NCBI GenBank assembly: GCA_934636825.1
Contig: CAKUBG010000011.1
Coordinates: 8,253-72,252 of the forward strand
Source: an uncultured bacterium
GTDB lineage: Bacteria > Vulcanimicrobiota > Xenobia > Xenobiales > Xenobiaceae
Length of the DNA: 64,000 bases
Direction: 5' to 3'
The notes below the pieces were generated by a model. It saw only the letters and a program-made list of their open reading frames with translations, did not search any database and was not told where the DNA came from. The translations under genes and the position numbers were made by a program. Below, one piece after another: positions 36,156 through 45,370 of the stretch (position 1 is the stretch's first letter; each line of letters begins with the position of its first letter).

Positions 36156-39008
36156 TCAATCGTGCAAATGGACTTTATAGCCGAAACGACGTTGCAAAAC
36201 GTTAAGCAAAGCTGGCATAAATATAGCCGAGCTTAATAAATTGGCTCCTACGCCCAGAGTCATCACCAAGCCCAAAGTAGCTACGCCCTGATGGTTGGCA
36301 ATAATCATAGTTGCAAAACCAATCATAGTAGTTAAAGCTGATAATGTGATGGAAGGGCCGGTTGAATGGCTAAAAATGCCAGCCCCACCTTCTTCAGAAA
36401 CTCGGTGAATAATGTGAATGCCAAAGACTAAACCAATTCCCAAAATTAGAGGCAAAGCTAAAAAGTTGGCGCTATTGAAATCGCAATGCAATATTCCCAT
36501 CATGCCAACCATCCAGACAATACCTAGCACTTTAGGCAATAAAGCTAATAAAGCTACGCCCAGTTTGCGGAAATGGATAAAAAGCAATACCCAAATGGCA
36601 CATAGAGCCCAAGTACCAGCTTTTTCGTTGGATTCACGCAACTCCTGACAATCGTAATAGCTCATAATAGGCATGCCAACCACTTTGGGATCGACGCTTT
36701 GAACTTCGCGCACAAAACGTTCTTGGGCTGGACGTTCCCAAATATTTTCTTTGGGGAAAATGCGCACTTGAATAAGTCCAGTGCGGCCTATTTCACGATT
36801 TCTCAAATCGTCCGGAATATCATTTACAGTTAAAGGCGGCGTATCTTTTTGCACATGCAAAAACTTTATAATATCGGCCAAACTTTGGTAAAAATTGTCT
36901 TCAAAAGCATTCAAGCCTTCTTCAATAGGGCCAGGTCCCATAGAAGACATTATCGAAAAAAGTTTATCAATTTTTATTTCTAAACGTTTGGCTGCTTGGC
37001 TAACTTCCGAAGAAGAGCTTCTTTGCAACTTGTGCAAAACTGAGCGCATTTCTTGGTCACTACTTTCGATCGAATTGCCCAAAGAACGAAAAGAAGTTAT
37101 GCGACTTTGCTCAGGATCGCGATAAATTGTGCCAGGCACGGGAATAGACGAAACATCTTCAGCTATTTCCTTTAAATAAGGATACTTTTCCTTGTAATTT
37201 ACAGGAATCATCATAGCCACAGTTTCTACGTCGGAAACGGTAGGCAATTGGGAAAACTTTTCGGCTAATCGACAAGCCGTAGGCACATCTTCAGCCAAGG
37301 AAATACCGCAAAGAAGTGAATGCTCACTAGCATTTATTAAGTGCATTTCGGTGCGTACAGATTGTAAGCCCTTAGCTTGCAAATTGAGCAAGTTGTAGTC
37401 GTAGCTGACATTTTTGCCATACCAAAGGGCAACCAAAGTGATTACCAAACCAACAATCACTACGCCCTCGGAGCGATTGAGCAACCACTTTTCTACATTG
37501 GCCAAAAAGGCAAAACGAGAGATACCTTTTGCTTCATAAACTTTATTTTTATCTTCAGTTAGGAAAATAAGTGAAGGTAAAATAAGCATCATGGACAGGT
37601 AACAAAGCAAAATGCCACTACCGGCAATAATGCCCAATTCGGCAATACCAGTAAAGTCGGTGAAAGCCAATACATAAAAGGCCAAAGCCGTACTTACGGC
37701 GCCAGTTAAGTTTTCGTAGCCAGCGCCACGCATAGTTGCTTGCATAGCGGCTAAAATATCGGCTGTTTTGGCCCTTTCTTCATCATAGCGATAGAGAAAA
37801 TGGATACCAAAGTCGATACCTAATCCCATTAAAATGGTAGTAAAAGTTACCGTAAGTAAGTTCAAGTGGCCGATAGCCAACGTAGTAAAAGCCATAGTCC
37901 AGCCAATACCTACTATTAAGCCCAAAACGGCCATCAAAGGCTTAAAAATTTCTCGGAAAGCCCAAATAAAAATAATGGCAATCAGAACTAAAGAAAGAAT
38001 AGCCGACTGAGTAGAATCGGCTGTGGAAGAATCAGCTTCATCAACATTGAGAACTAATTCACCAGTTAGACCGACTAATACGTCGGTGTGCGAGCGCTCC
38101 AATACTTCCAAAATTTCTCTGATACGGCTGACCGCCCTATTTATGGAAACATCTTGGCCCTCATTGTCGCGATAAACTGGACGACAAAGCAAAGCATAAA
38201 ATCGACCGTTGGCAATGGTATTGTACTGGAGGATCTTATCCTGGGAAAACATACTGCTAATGGCAGATTCATTTTCGCTGCCTTCTTGGCCCAATTGCTC
38301 GAGCATAATATCAGCCCAAGGAGAGACGAATTGGCCTCTTCCTCTAGTTTCCATACTCTGAGTAAAAAGATCGAGAAAACGCTCAGCTGTAGGCAATACT
38401 CCTTTTAGCTTATCTGGATTCAGTTCACTAGAATTGCCCATTTCACGAGAAAGCTGAGGAGCTTTTTGCATAAGATCAGCTAAGCCACCAGAAGAGGCCA
38501 AGGCTTTTAGTCCAGGACCATAATCTTTTAATTGCTGGGCTATTTCACGCAATTGCTGCGGTTCCAGATAATGCAAAGCATAATTGCGCAAAAAAGTGAC
38601 GTCTACTTTTTCAAAGACATCCTTAAAAATATCAGGCTCTTCCCGCAAACGCTGAGCCAAGTCATCAACAAAGGCTTGACGCTCGGCGGCAGTTCCATCT
38701 TCCACAATCACGACAATATCTTCAGAGCGCGGGAAATCGTTAGTGTAACGATCTTGTTCAGCTTGTAATCCGGCTGAACGCTTAATTAAGTTGGCTTGAT
38801 CGGCATCAAAAGCAAGGTATTTGGCCGTATAAGCCATACCTAGAAGACAACTTACAATACCTACAATTATAATCAGACGTGGAAAATGGAAAGAAAACTC
38901 GGCCAACTTGCCCAACATTTTATAAGTAAATGCTTCTTTGTTGACAGAGCCTTGAGACGCCGCCTTTTCTTCTGCAGCTAACGCTTTATCGGAGCCTTTT
39001 AAATCCAT
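36156..39008 (-). CDS. RND/MMPL-family exporter (HpnN-like)
   Basis: 950 residues. One N-terminal helix (~38-60), then a large periplasmic loop, and two sterol-sensing-domain-like blocks of helices around 330-475 and 790-940, the layout of MMPL/RND proteins. Key segments GLGIDFGIHFLYRYDEERA and LGIGLVFGIHIIHRVSEE occupy the equivalent places in the two halves. Homologues move lipids, including hopanoids, across the periplasm using the proton gradient. No hopanoid-synthesis gene is in the window, so the lipid cargo is an inference. It begins three bases after the stop of the radical SAM gene. Confidence 0.82.
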   Translation of the reverse strand: MDLKGSDKALAAEEKAASQGSVNKEAFTYKMLGKLAEFSFHFPRLIIIVGIVSCLLGMAYTAKYLAFDADQANLIKRSAGLQAEQDRYTNDFPRSEDIVVIVEDGTAAERQAFVDDLAQRLREEPDIFKDVFEKVDVTFLRNYALHYLEPQQLREIAQQLKDYGPGLKALASSGGLADLMQKAPQLSREMGNSSELNPDKLKGVLPTAERFLDLFTQSMETRGRGQFVSPWADIMLEQLGQEGSENESAISSMFSQDKILQYNTIANGRFYALLCRPVYRDNEGQDVSINRAVSRIREILEVLERSHTDVLVGLTGELVLNVDEADSSTADSTQSAILSLVLIAIIFIWAFREIFKPLMAVLGLIVGIGWTMAFTTLAIGHLNLLTVTFTTILMGLGIDFGIHFLYRYDEERAKTADILAAMQATMRGAGYENLTGAVSTALAFYVLAFTDFTGIAELGIIAGSGILLCYLSMMLILPSLIFLTEDKNKVYEAKGISRFAFLANVEKWLLNRSEGVVIVGLVITLVALWYGKNVSYDYNLLNLQAKGLQSVRTEMHLINASEHSLLCGISLAEDVPTACRLAEKFSQLPTVSDVETVAMMIPVNYKEKYPYLKEIAEDVSSIPVPGTIYRDPEQSRITSFRSLGNSIESSDQEMRSVLHKLQRSSSSEVSQAAKRLEIKIDKLFSIMSSMGPGPIEEGLNAFEDNFYQSLADIIKFLHVQKDTPPLTVNDIPDDLRNREIGRTGLIQVRIFPKENIWERPAQERFVREVQSVDPKVVGMPIMSYYDCQELRESNEKAGTWALCAIWVLLFIHFRKLGVALLALLPKVLGIVWMVGMMGILHCDFNSANFLALPLILGIGLVFGIHIIHRVSEEGGAGIFSHSTGPSITLSALTTMIGFATMIIANHQGVATLGLVMTLGVGANLLSSAIFMPALLNVLQRRFGYKVHLHD

Positions 39009-39011
39009 AAT

Positions 39012-40097
39012 TTAGAGGGTATCCAACCAATGGGCGTTTTCTAAAACCGCCCCTATCGAATGCAAGTTTCTAACATTGAAAATATGCTGAGCGCTGAGCT
39101 TCCAACGACCACAGCAAGCAGCATGTACGGCATCGGCCACCGAAACGGCGCAATGTTGCATAACGCTAGCGTCACGATAGCAATCGATCATACACTCTGT
39201 ACAACCGTCGCGTATAATCTGGCTGCCATTAAATTCACAGACATGGCACATAGGACGACGCCAGTTGCAGCAACGCCATAATTGCAATTCCCAGTCTAAA
39301 TAGAATTGCTTAAAGCCTCCCAAGCAAACAAACTCTTGTGGCTCTTTGTTGAGATAGCGATGCATATCCATCATGGAGGCAGTGGGATTGAGCACTCGAT
39401 AAGACTTCTTCAGAGCAATAACTTCATCAATCAGATGGTGCATTTCTTCCGGAGTATAATTTACTAAATCGGAATCTTTGCAACCAAGGTAGTTTGAGTC
39501 TAAGTTGATTAAAGGGAAAGAGAAAGTGACCGCTTCAAATCCCATACGATCCAAAGTACGGGGCAGTTCTTTAAGATCGCCCAAAATTTTGCTTAAAGTG
39601 ACTGAAGCTACGCGTCCCACCTTATGTTGGGCAAAGATACGGTTGGCCTCCGTAATACGTTCGGTAACACCAGGCAAACCGCGATTCTTTTCACTGACAG
39701 ATGGATCGACCGAATCAACCGAGATTATGACTTCTTTTAAGCCATTCCCGATTAAAGAATTGACTTTATCGGTAGATAAAGTAGATCCATTGGTCACAAT
39801 CAAACTATCCATGCCCAAATCGCGGCAATGAGCCATAAATTCTTCCAAATTGGGATTTAAAGTAGGCTCTCCACCGGTAAAAATTAAAAAACGTACTCCA
39901 TTGCGGTATAGACAATCGATAGCATTCAAACCGGCTGACAACTTAACCAAAGTTTTCGGATTCTTATCATTTTTGGCTTGTTCTCTGGAGAAATTGCAAA
40001 ACTCACATTTAGCGTTGCAAGCATTGGTAATGGCAAACTGACAAGTAGAGGGGCCACCATCTAAAAATACTTGACTGATAATCTCTTTCCAATTCAC
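39012..40097 (-). CDS. Radical SAM enzyme with a Cys-rich C-terminal region
   Basis: 361 residues, GTG start with GGAGGA upstream. The [4Fe-4S] motif CNAKCEFCNF (CxxxCxxC) at ~28 and GGEPTLNPNLEEF (~83) identify the radical SAM core. The last ~110 residues contain about 11 Cys (for example LWRCCNWRRPMCHVCEFNG and DGCTECMIDC), as in SPASM or twitch auxiliary-cluster domains. Substrate unknown. Three bases from the RND exporter gene and in the same operon as the EamA protein, so a lipid-modifying role is plausible but unproved. Confidence 0.85.
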   Translation of the reverse strand: MNWKEIISQVFLDGGPSTCQFAITNACNAKCEFCNFSREQAKNDKNPKTLVKLSAGLNAIDCLYRNGVRFLIFTGGEPTLNPNLEEFMAHCRDLGMDSLIVTNGSTLSTDKVNSLIGNGLKEVIISVDSVDPSVSEKNRGLPGVTERITEANRIFAQHKVGRVASVTLSKILGDLKELPRTLDRMGFEAVTFSFPLINLDSNYLGCKDSDLVNYTPEEMHHLIDEVIALKKSYRVLNPTASMMDMHRYLNKEPQEFVCLGGFKQFYLDWELQLWRCCNWRRPMCHVCEFNGSQIIRDGCTECMIDCYRDASVMQHCAVSVADAVHAACCGRWKLSAQHIFNVRNLHSIGAVLENAHWLDTL

Positions 40098-40178
40098 TGA
40101 TTATTCCTCCGCCGATCTTTGTGTAAAATCGGTCTGCATTTTTCTCATAAAGGCATACAATACAGGCGGTCAGCCGTA

Positions 40179-40547
40179 CTAAGAAAGCACAACCACCACT
40201 ATGCCGCAAAAAATTATCAAAGTCCCCGCCCAGCGCAAAGGCGAAACGTGCTCTTGTAAATATATTTTGGCCAAAAAAGCGTTGATTATATAATTTAAAG
40301 CCGTTAAAGGCAGAAGCAAAGAAAGATCGGCCATAGAGAGCATAGCTAACCACAAGAAGAAAGACACGGTTAAAAGGCCTGCTCCTATTAAGACATTGCC
40401 ATTGGTGATAACGGCACAAACTACACGCCAAATATCACGCAAGCTATGGATTGAAGAATCTACAGAGCGCATTCCTTTCGACACAAAAATATCCGCAACA
40501 GCCGTAACGCTGACGCCGGTTAAAATAAGAAGTAAAACTTTCAACAT
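40179..40547 (-). CDS. Four-helix EamA/SMR-like transporter
   Basis: 122 residues from the ATG at 40547, with AAGGGAGCG upstream; ORF extension to 40595 is unsupported. Four hydrophobic helices with ADIFVSKGMRSVD and LPLTALNYIINAFLAKIYLQEHVSPLRWAGTLIIFCGI, the latter typical of half-size EamA proteins such as ArnE/ArnF, which flip lipid-linked sugars. First gene of the operon with the radical SAM enzyme and the RND exporter. Confidence 0.78.
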   Translation of the reverse strand: MLKVLLLILTGVSVTAVADIFVSKGMRSVDSSIHSLRDIWRVVCAVITNGNVLIGAGLLTVSFFLWLAMLSMADLSLLLPLTALNYIINAFLAKIYLQEHVSPLRWAGTLIIFCGIVVVVLS

Positions 40548-40758
40548 GATCGCGCTCCCTTCGCTCCCGATACTTTTTCCGCCTTCTGAAAGCACAAGCG
40601 GCGCAATTCTGTACTTATGCTGGGCGGCCTACCATTTTTCAGCAACAAGAAAGTAACATTTTTTCCAGCATTAAGGGCCTAGACAGGTATTTCCCCAGCT
40701 TTTAAAGAAGAGTTTATAGATCATAAAGTTTACACTTGACGAAGGGAAAAAATTAGCT

Positions 40759-42015
40759 TTGCGCAAGCTCGTATTATTGCTTTCGGCTCTTGTCTTGGCG
40801 GTCGGGCTAAACTATACCGGTTTTACCGAAAATGCCATAGCTCAAGAAAATTCTTCTAATAACTCTCTAATTCTGATTCAGTCTGAAATTGCCGGCACGG
40901 AAGTTTTCGGCAGCGGCGTCATTGTACTGACCGGCCGTGAAAATTGTCAGGCCGTAACCAGCTACGAAGCCATTAAGGGAGCTTCCAGAATTACGGCTTT
41001 AGCTGCCGGCTATTCCCCAGTGCCCGCGAAGATTCTGCGTTTTGCTCCGGACGCCAATTTGGCTTTGCTGGAAATTCCTATTCCGGCTCTGCCAGCGGCC
41101 AAACTCGGAGACAGTGAAGTTGTAAAAAATGATACTCCTGTAGCCATTTCTTACGCTTCTCCGGTTTTGAGCGGCAACGTAGCCACTTCTTTCGACGGCG
41201 GCAAACGCGGCGGCACAGTCATTGACGTCATCAATCGTCCCGGCGGTTCAGTCATGCGTCTCAAATTGTCAGGGCCTTTGCAAGACGACACCAGCGGTGC
41301 TCCTGTTTATTTACCCAATACCAATGAGCTGATAGCGATTTCCCTTTCTATAGAAGCGGCTTCCGGTCATAATGATATGCGCTTTGCAATTCCTATTGCC
41401 ATGGCTGGTGCTCTCTCTCCCAATATTAAATCTTCTTCAGACTCTATTGCCAATATCAGAGTATTGGATGGCGAAGACGCTCCCGTCCTTGAAGGCGGAA
41501 ATGATAAAGGCGCCAATGACGAAGAAGGAAGCCCTTTAATTCCCATTATCGTAGGTGTAGTCGTAGTTGTAGTATTAGGTGGTGTTGCCTACTTTGTTTT
41601 GGGAGGCAAAAAGAACAAAGCTGTCGAGCCTTTCTCAGTCTTGCCTATTTTACCTGAAGATACTCCTATGGCTTTTGTTACTGCCGAAGGTAGTATTCTC
41701 CCCTTCACTAAAGATTCAGTTATCGTCGGACGTTCCGAAAGCAGCGATTGGTGTTTCCCTGAATCCAGCGTTTCCGGACGTCACGCCCGCATTCGTAAGA
41801 GCCGCGACGGCTCCAGCTACGAATTGGAAGATTTAGGCAGCAGCTACGGCACTTTCATTCGTGGTCGACGTGTAGGCCGCAGCGACGTTATCCATCCCGG
41901 AGACATAATCCGTTTTGGAGACGTAACCCAAATAAAACTTCTTACCAGAGCTGAATCTCAAGCGAAAAATGCTCTTAACGCAGCTAAGCTTGAAGGAGAA
42001 GATGAAGATCAATAA
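40759..42015 (+). CDS. Membrane-spanning trypsin-like pseudoprotease with cytoplasmic FHA domain
   Basis: 418 residues, TTG start with GAAGGG upstream. Signal peptide (1-~29, ending NAIAQ), extracytoplasmic trypsin-2/DegP-like domain (~36-222), transmembrane helix (~260-282), cytoplasmic FHA domain (~318-395: VIVGRSESSDWCF, SGRHARI, GSSYGTFIRG) and an acidic tail. In DegP-like enzymes the His sits in TNYHVI; here the aligned text is TSYEAI, Glu70 replacing His. Asp98 (PDANLALL) and Ser179 (DTSGAPV) remain. It is therefore probably inactive and may serve as a ligand-sensing module. FHA domains bind phosphothreonine, linking it to the nearby Ser/Thr kinase. Confidence 0.8.
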   Translation: MRKLVLLLSALVLAVGLNYTGFTENAIAQENSSNNSLILIQSEIAGTEVFGSGVIVLTGRENCQAVTSYEAIKGASRITALAAGYSPVPAKILRFAPDANLALLEIPIPALPAAKLGDSEVVKNDTPVAISYASPVLSGNVATSFDGGKRGGTVIDVINRPGGSVMRLKLSGPLQDDTSGAPVYLPNTNELIAISLSIEAASGHNDMRFAIPIAMAGALSPNIKSSSDSIANIRVLDGEDAPVLEGGNDKGANDEEGSPLIPIIVGVVVVVVLGGVAYFVLGGKKNKAVEPFSVLPILPEDTPMAFVTAEGSILPFTKDSVIVGRSESSDWCFPESSVSGRHARIRKSRDGSSYELEDLGSSYGTFIRGRRVGRSDVIHPGDIIRFGDVTQIKLLTRAESQAKNALNAAKLEGEDEDQ

Positions 42016-42058
42016 GGAATAGGCGCTGCCCCCAAGGGGCGGCCATCCTGCAATCCAA

Positions 42059-42095
42059 AGCCTCAAGGGGGAACCCCTTTGAGGCTAATTTTTTT
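42059..42095 (+). terminator. Terminator immediately before the fic ribosome site
   Basis: AGCCTCAAGGGG pairs with CCCCTTTGAGGCT, then seven T (42089-42095). The ribosome site AAGGAGAG of fic begins at 42096, so fic mRNA must come from read-through or a promoter overlapping the hairpin. A second GC-rich hairpin lies at about 42026-42045. Confidence 0.85.
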
Positions 42096-42112
42096 AAGGA
42101 GAGTTTTATCAC

Positions 42113-43351
42113 ATGGATGTAAATTTGACCAAATATGATGTGTTTTTGGCCATCGCCGGTCGCACTAAGCCCATAAATAAAGAAGCTTTAGTTAAAACTA
42201 TGTGGCTTGATGAGAGCTCTTCTTTAGAAGCAATTTTGAACGAATTGCTAAAAGAACAACTGATTCGCACTGTTCCTGACGGCTATACTAAAGGGGTCAG
42301 CTCCAAAGGACAAACATTGTTAGAGCTTTTGCTTTTAGCTATAGCTTATGAGTATGATTACAATCTTTATTTGTCAGAGCCTATTCAAGATCTCTTAAAA
42401 GCTGTTTATAAACTCAATGCCTTTACAGAACGCGATTTGGAATCTTTGCCCGATTGGCGCTGCTATCTACATCATTTGATAAAGGATCAAATGATTTTAT
42501 TTATTAGCTATGATCCACCCTCAATGCGTTTAGCTCGTACTCTCTTCTTTGACTTAATTTGCAATTATTTTGACATTTCGCCTAAAACTAAATTCTTTGA
42601 TACCAAAATCGATCTCAATAAGGTCATTATTTCCAAATTGACGGCTAAAAGATTAAAAGACCGAGCCAGCATAGGTCTGGGAGCCCGCTTTATTTTTGGT
42701 TCAACTAATGACAAACCTCAAAAAGTTGGCCTTTCCAAAATGCAAAGGCTGCTGGCTTATGATATTGTACCTGAGCAAGCAGATGTCTTTGATAAGAAAG
42801 CCAAAGCTGATTTTGCCGAAGCTAAAAAATCTTTAGAGCGCAATTCTATACTTTTGAAACGTCACCTAACTATCGATACTATCAAAGAATATCATAAATT
42901 GGCTATGGCCAGCTCAGGTGTTTCCGATATATATCGCAAGTTCGATGTAGAAATAAAAGCTAACCCCTACTTTAAAACAGCAACCTGGAAAAAAATTCCT
43001 CAAATGATGGATAAGCTTATGGATGATTACAACACTATTTTAAAATCATCCAAAACGGTATTTGACGCTTTTAATTTGGCTGCTTTTTTCTATAACGAGT
43101 TGATTCACATTCATCCTTTCGAAGACGGAAATAGTCGCACGGCTTTCCTGTGTTTATTACATATTCTCAACTTATTTAATACAAGAATTACTTCTATACC
43201 AGCCAGTTTCGATTATAGTTTTATTCAAGCGACAAAAGGGCAAAGAAAGCGCAATGATCGTGATTTAGTCGAATTACTCAAAGAAATTTACGTAGTTATT
43301 CTAAATCAGGAAGAACTTAAACTTATGACTGAATTGGCTGCCGGTTGTTAG
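42113..43351 (+). CDS. Fic-domain protein with an atypical active-site motif
   Basis: 412 residues, AAGGAGAG ribosome site. The Fic active site is HPFEDGNSRTAF (His334 to Phe345) against the canonical HxFx(D/E)GNGRxxR: GNGR is GNSR and the final Arg is Phe. The usual inhibitory (S/T)xxxE(G/N) helix is not clear; a degenerate SLERNS stretch lies at 240-245. The first ~180 residues may form a winged-helix-like module (LNELLKEQLIRTVPDGY) but match nothing I can name. Fic enzymes usually add AMP or other phosphate-containing groups to protein hydroxyls. Sits between the FHA pseudoprotease and the kinase, 10 bases from the latter. Confidence 0.8.
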   Translation: MDVNLTKYDVFLAIAGRTKPINKEALVKTMWLDESSSLEAILNELLKEQLIRTVPDGYTKGVSSKGQTLLELLLLAIAYEYDYNLYLSEPIQDLLKAVYKLNAFTERDLESLPDWRCYLHHLIKDQMILFISYDPPSMRLARTLFFDLICNYFDISPKTKFFDTKIDLNKVIISKLTAKRLKDRASIGLGARFIFGSTNDKPQKVGLSKMQRLLAYDIVPEQADVFDKKAKADFAEAKKSLERNSILLKRHLTIDTIKEYHKLAMASSGVSDIYRKFDVEIKANPYFKTATWKKIPQMMDKLMDDYNTILKSSKTVFDAFNLAAFFYNELIHIHPFEDGNSRTAFLCLLHILNLFNTRITSIPASFDYSFIQATKGQRKRNDRDLVELLKEIYVVILNQEELKLMTELAAGC

Positions 43352-43361
43352 CGTTTGCGAT

Positions 43362-44264
43362 ATGGCCAGATATCAAGTAGGAGAAATTATAGATAAACTT
43401 TATCGCGTGACCGACTATCTTGGTGAAGGGGCGCAAAGTTATGTGTATTCTGTCAGCGATGCCAAACGTCCCAGGGCCCATTGGGCCCTAAAGCAGTTGC
43501 GTCTGGAAGATATTCCCGCTGACGAACAAGATGCTGCCAGTGAAATGTTTGCCAGAGAAAGCTTTATTCTCAAGCAATTACATCACCCAGCCTTGCCAAA
43601 ACTTATCGATTACAGATCTCCTGCAGGCGCAGCTCCCTATATAGTGATGGAATGCATTAAAGGCCAGCCTTTAGACGAAGTCTTAACTAAACGCACTAAT
43701 CCTTTGCGCTTGGAAGAGGCTTTGCCTATAGCTTTACAATTGACGCATTTATTGCACGCTCTTCATAGCCAAACTCCGCCTATTATTTACAGAGATTTGA
43801 AACCTTCAAATCTTATCTTGTCAGATAGCGGTATGATTCGTCTAATAGATTTTGGCATCGCTCGTTTTCGCAGCGCCGATTCTCTTAAAGACACCCAAGA
43901 GCTAGGTACTCCGGGATATTGTGCTCCCGAACAATATAGAGGTTACTCTTCGGTTCAAAGCGATCTTTATTCTTTGGGCGTAGTTATTTACTACATGCTG
44001 ACTTTCAAAGATCCCCAAAGTATGAATTTCAATTTTCCCCGTCTTGATACCATTATCCCTAAGGCCCCTACTGCACTTGTAGATTTATTGGCATCTTGCT
44101 TGAGTATAGATGTCAACCAAAGACCCAAAACGGCTCAAGAAGTACGTCGCATACTTTTCAAAGTGTTGCAAAATTACCAAGCCATGCCTATTAGCAAAGG
44201 TACTCAGCCTTTGGAGCCCGGCTTGCAAAATCTCAGTCACCATTTATCTATGCTAGAATTTTAG
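43362..44264 (+). CDS. Eukaryotic-type Ser/Thr protein kinase (soluble)
   Basis: 300 residues, a single kinase domain with no membrane helix. G-loop YLGEGAQSYVYS (~20), Lys44 in WALKQL, catalytic loop YRDLKPSNL (Asp145; the common HRD is YRD), DFG at 163-165 and GTPGYCAPEQYRG (activation/P+1 region). Expected to phosphorylate Ser/Thr, creating phosphothreonine sites for the FHA domains encoded at 40759 and 45371. Translationally near-coupled to fic (10 bases). No PASTA domains, so it does not resemble PrkC/PknB sensors of muropeptides. Confidence 0.9.
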   Translation: MARYQVGEIIDKLYRVTDYLGEGAQSYVYSVSDAKRPRAHWALKQLRLEDIPADEQDAASEMFARESFILKQLHHPALPKLIDYRSPAGAAPYIVMECIKGQPLDEVLTKRTNPLRLEEALPIALQLTHLLHALHSQTPPIIYRDLKPSNLILSDSGMIRLIDFGIARFRSADSLKDTQELGTPGYCAPEQYRGYSSVQSDLYSLGVVIYYMLTFKDPQSMNFNFPRLDTIIPKAPTALVDLLASCLSIDVNQRPKTAQEVRRILFKVLQNYQAMPISKGTQPLEPGLQNLSHHLSMLEF

Positions 44265-44290
44265 TTAAAGCGACAGATTATACTCCCAAA

Positions 44291-44337
44291 TTAAATAAAG
44301 CTAAACTAACTGTGATGGTTGGTTTAGCTTTATTTAA
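44291..44337. terminator. Convergent AT-rich hairpin, bidirectional terminator
   Basis: TTAAATAAAGCTAAAC pairs exactly with GTTTAGCTTTATTTAA (16 bp). It separates the kinase gene from the convergent gene at 44359-45279. Confidence 0.8.
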
Positions 44338-44358
44338 TAGAAAAAGTTTTGGAAACAA

Positions 44359-45279
44359 TTATAAAGGCAAGAATAGTCTGTACTTAGAAGAGAACTTTTC
44401 TCTCTGACTTCTAATAATATTGGAAGCTTCTTTGCCATCACCCAAAGCAACAGAGCAACTGCCTAAAGGATGTGTTTCATCGGCAGACCACACTACTACA
44501 GCTCCGGAAGGCAAATCTTTGAGTTGTTCGGGAGCAGAATCGGTACATTCCACAAATTTATCCGATTTAGCCAGAAAATCAGCCAATTCAGCCGCAGTCT
44601 TGCCTCCCACTTCAACACCTTTGGCGCTTAAAGCCTGACCTACAGGCTTAAAGTCGAAGAAACCAGGTTGATTAGCTTTCTTCTTAATTTCCTCACCTAA
44701 TTCGTTGCCGAAATCTGTCGCTGTAAATCCATCTTTGGCTGAAGAAGAAACTTTCTTAGCCTGAGGAGCAGAATTCTCTTCAGCGCTGCTTTCTTTTTCC
44801 GGAATAGGCTCGAAGTAATAGCGACCGATACTTTCAATTTGTTCGTAAGCATCGGGATAGTAAAAATGCAAAAAGATCAGACGAGCCTCTTGCAACCCTT
44901 TCAAAAGTTGGTTTTCGTCCTGAATTTTTTTCTTTTGTTCAGGAGTACCACGATCCATAATTTTCAAGATACTGGTAAATGAGCGCACCTCGGGAGCCAA
45001 AGAAGACAGCTCAGCAATAGGTTCATCAACTTCTTCATAACACTTATTGACATAACTCGTATAAGCGTTGAAATCTGAATTTATATAGGCACTGACCATG
45101 CCTACAGTAGCTGCCGTAACTCCACTATTGTGACCTTTGCGATCGGCCGGATTAGTCAGTGAACCGGAAAGAGTTGACGAAACAGCCAACAAACCATCAA
45201 ATATAGCCGCCGGAGTATTATATACATTTACTCCTATCAGCGACGCTACAGATCCTAAACTGAATTGACCAAAGCCCAT
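44359..45279 (-). CDS. Unknown protein with a possible degenerate CHAP/NlpC-like C-terminal region
   Basis: 306 residues. N-terminus MGFGQFSLGSVASLIGVNV is Gly/Ser/Val-rich and not a standard signal peptide. Residues ~160-200 are Ser/Glu/Lys-rich linker. The end (LPSGAVVVWSADETHPLG then CSVALGDGKEASN) recalls amidase/CHAP-type domains (LPPGAVVVW...GHxSVALGDGxEASD), but the expected His reads SCS and no nucleophile Cys sits before the first strand, so if related it is inactive. I make no functional claim. Co-directional with FHA and Clp genes, 91 bases downstream of the FHA gene. Confidence 0.5.
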   Translation of the reverse strand: MGFGQFSLGSVASLIGVNVYNTPAAIFDGLLAVSSTLSGSLTNPADRKGHNSGVTAATVGMVSAYINSDFNAYTSYVNKCYEEVDEPIAELSSLAPEVRSFTSILKIMDRGTPEQKKKIQDENQLLKGLQEARLIFLHFYYPDAYEQIESIGRYYFEPIPEKESSAEENSAPQAKKVSSSAKDGFTATDFGNELGEEIKKKANQPGFFDFKPVGQALSAKGVEVGGKTAAELADFLAKSDKFVECTDSAPEQLKDLPSGAVVVWSADETHPLGSCSVALGDGKEASNIIRSQREKFSSKYRLFLPL

Positions 45280-45370
45280 TTATCTTAACTATCCCTTAGC
45301 TATGCAAACAGAATTAACTTCTGATCGGCGCTGTTTAGACAAGCTAAACAGAAGCCCTCTATGAGGCTGC

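Noticed and set aside
36156..40547. Hopanoid biosynthesis cluster
   Set aside because: The RND protein looks HpnN-like but there is no squalene-hopene cyclase or other hpn gene, and the radical SAM enzyme does not carry an HpnH-type Cys motif.
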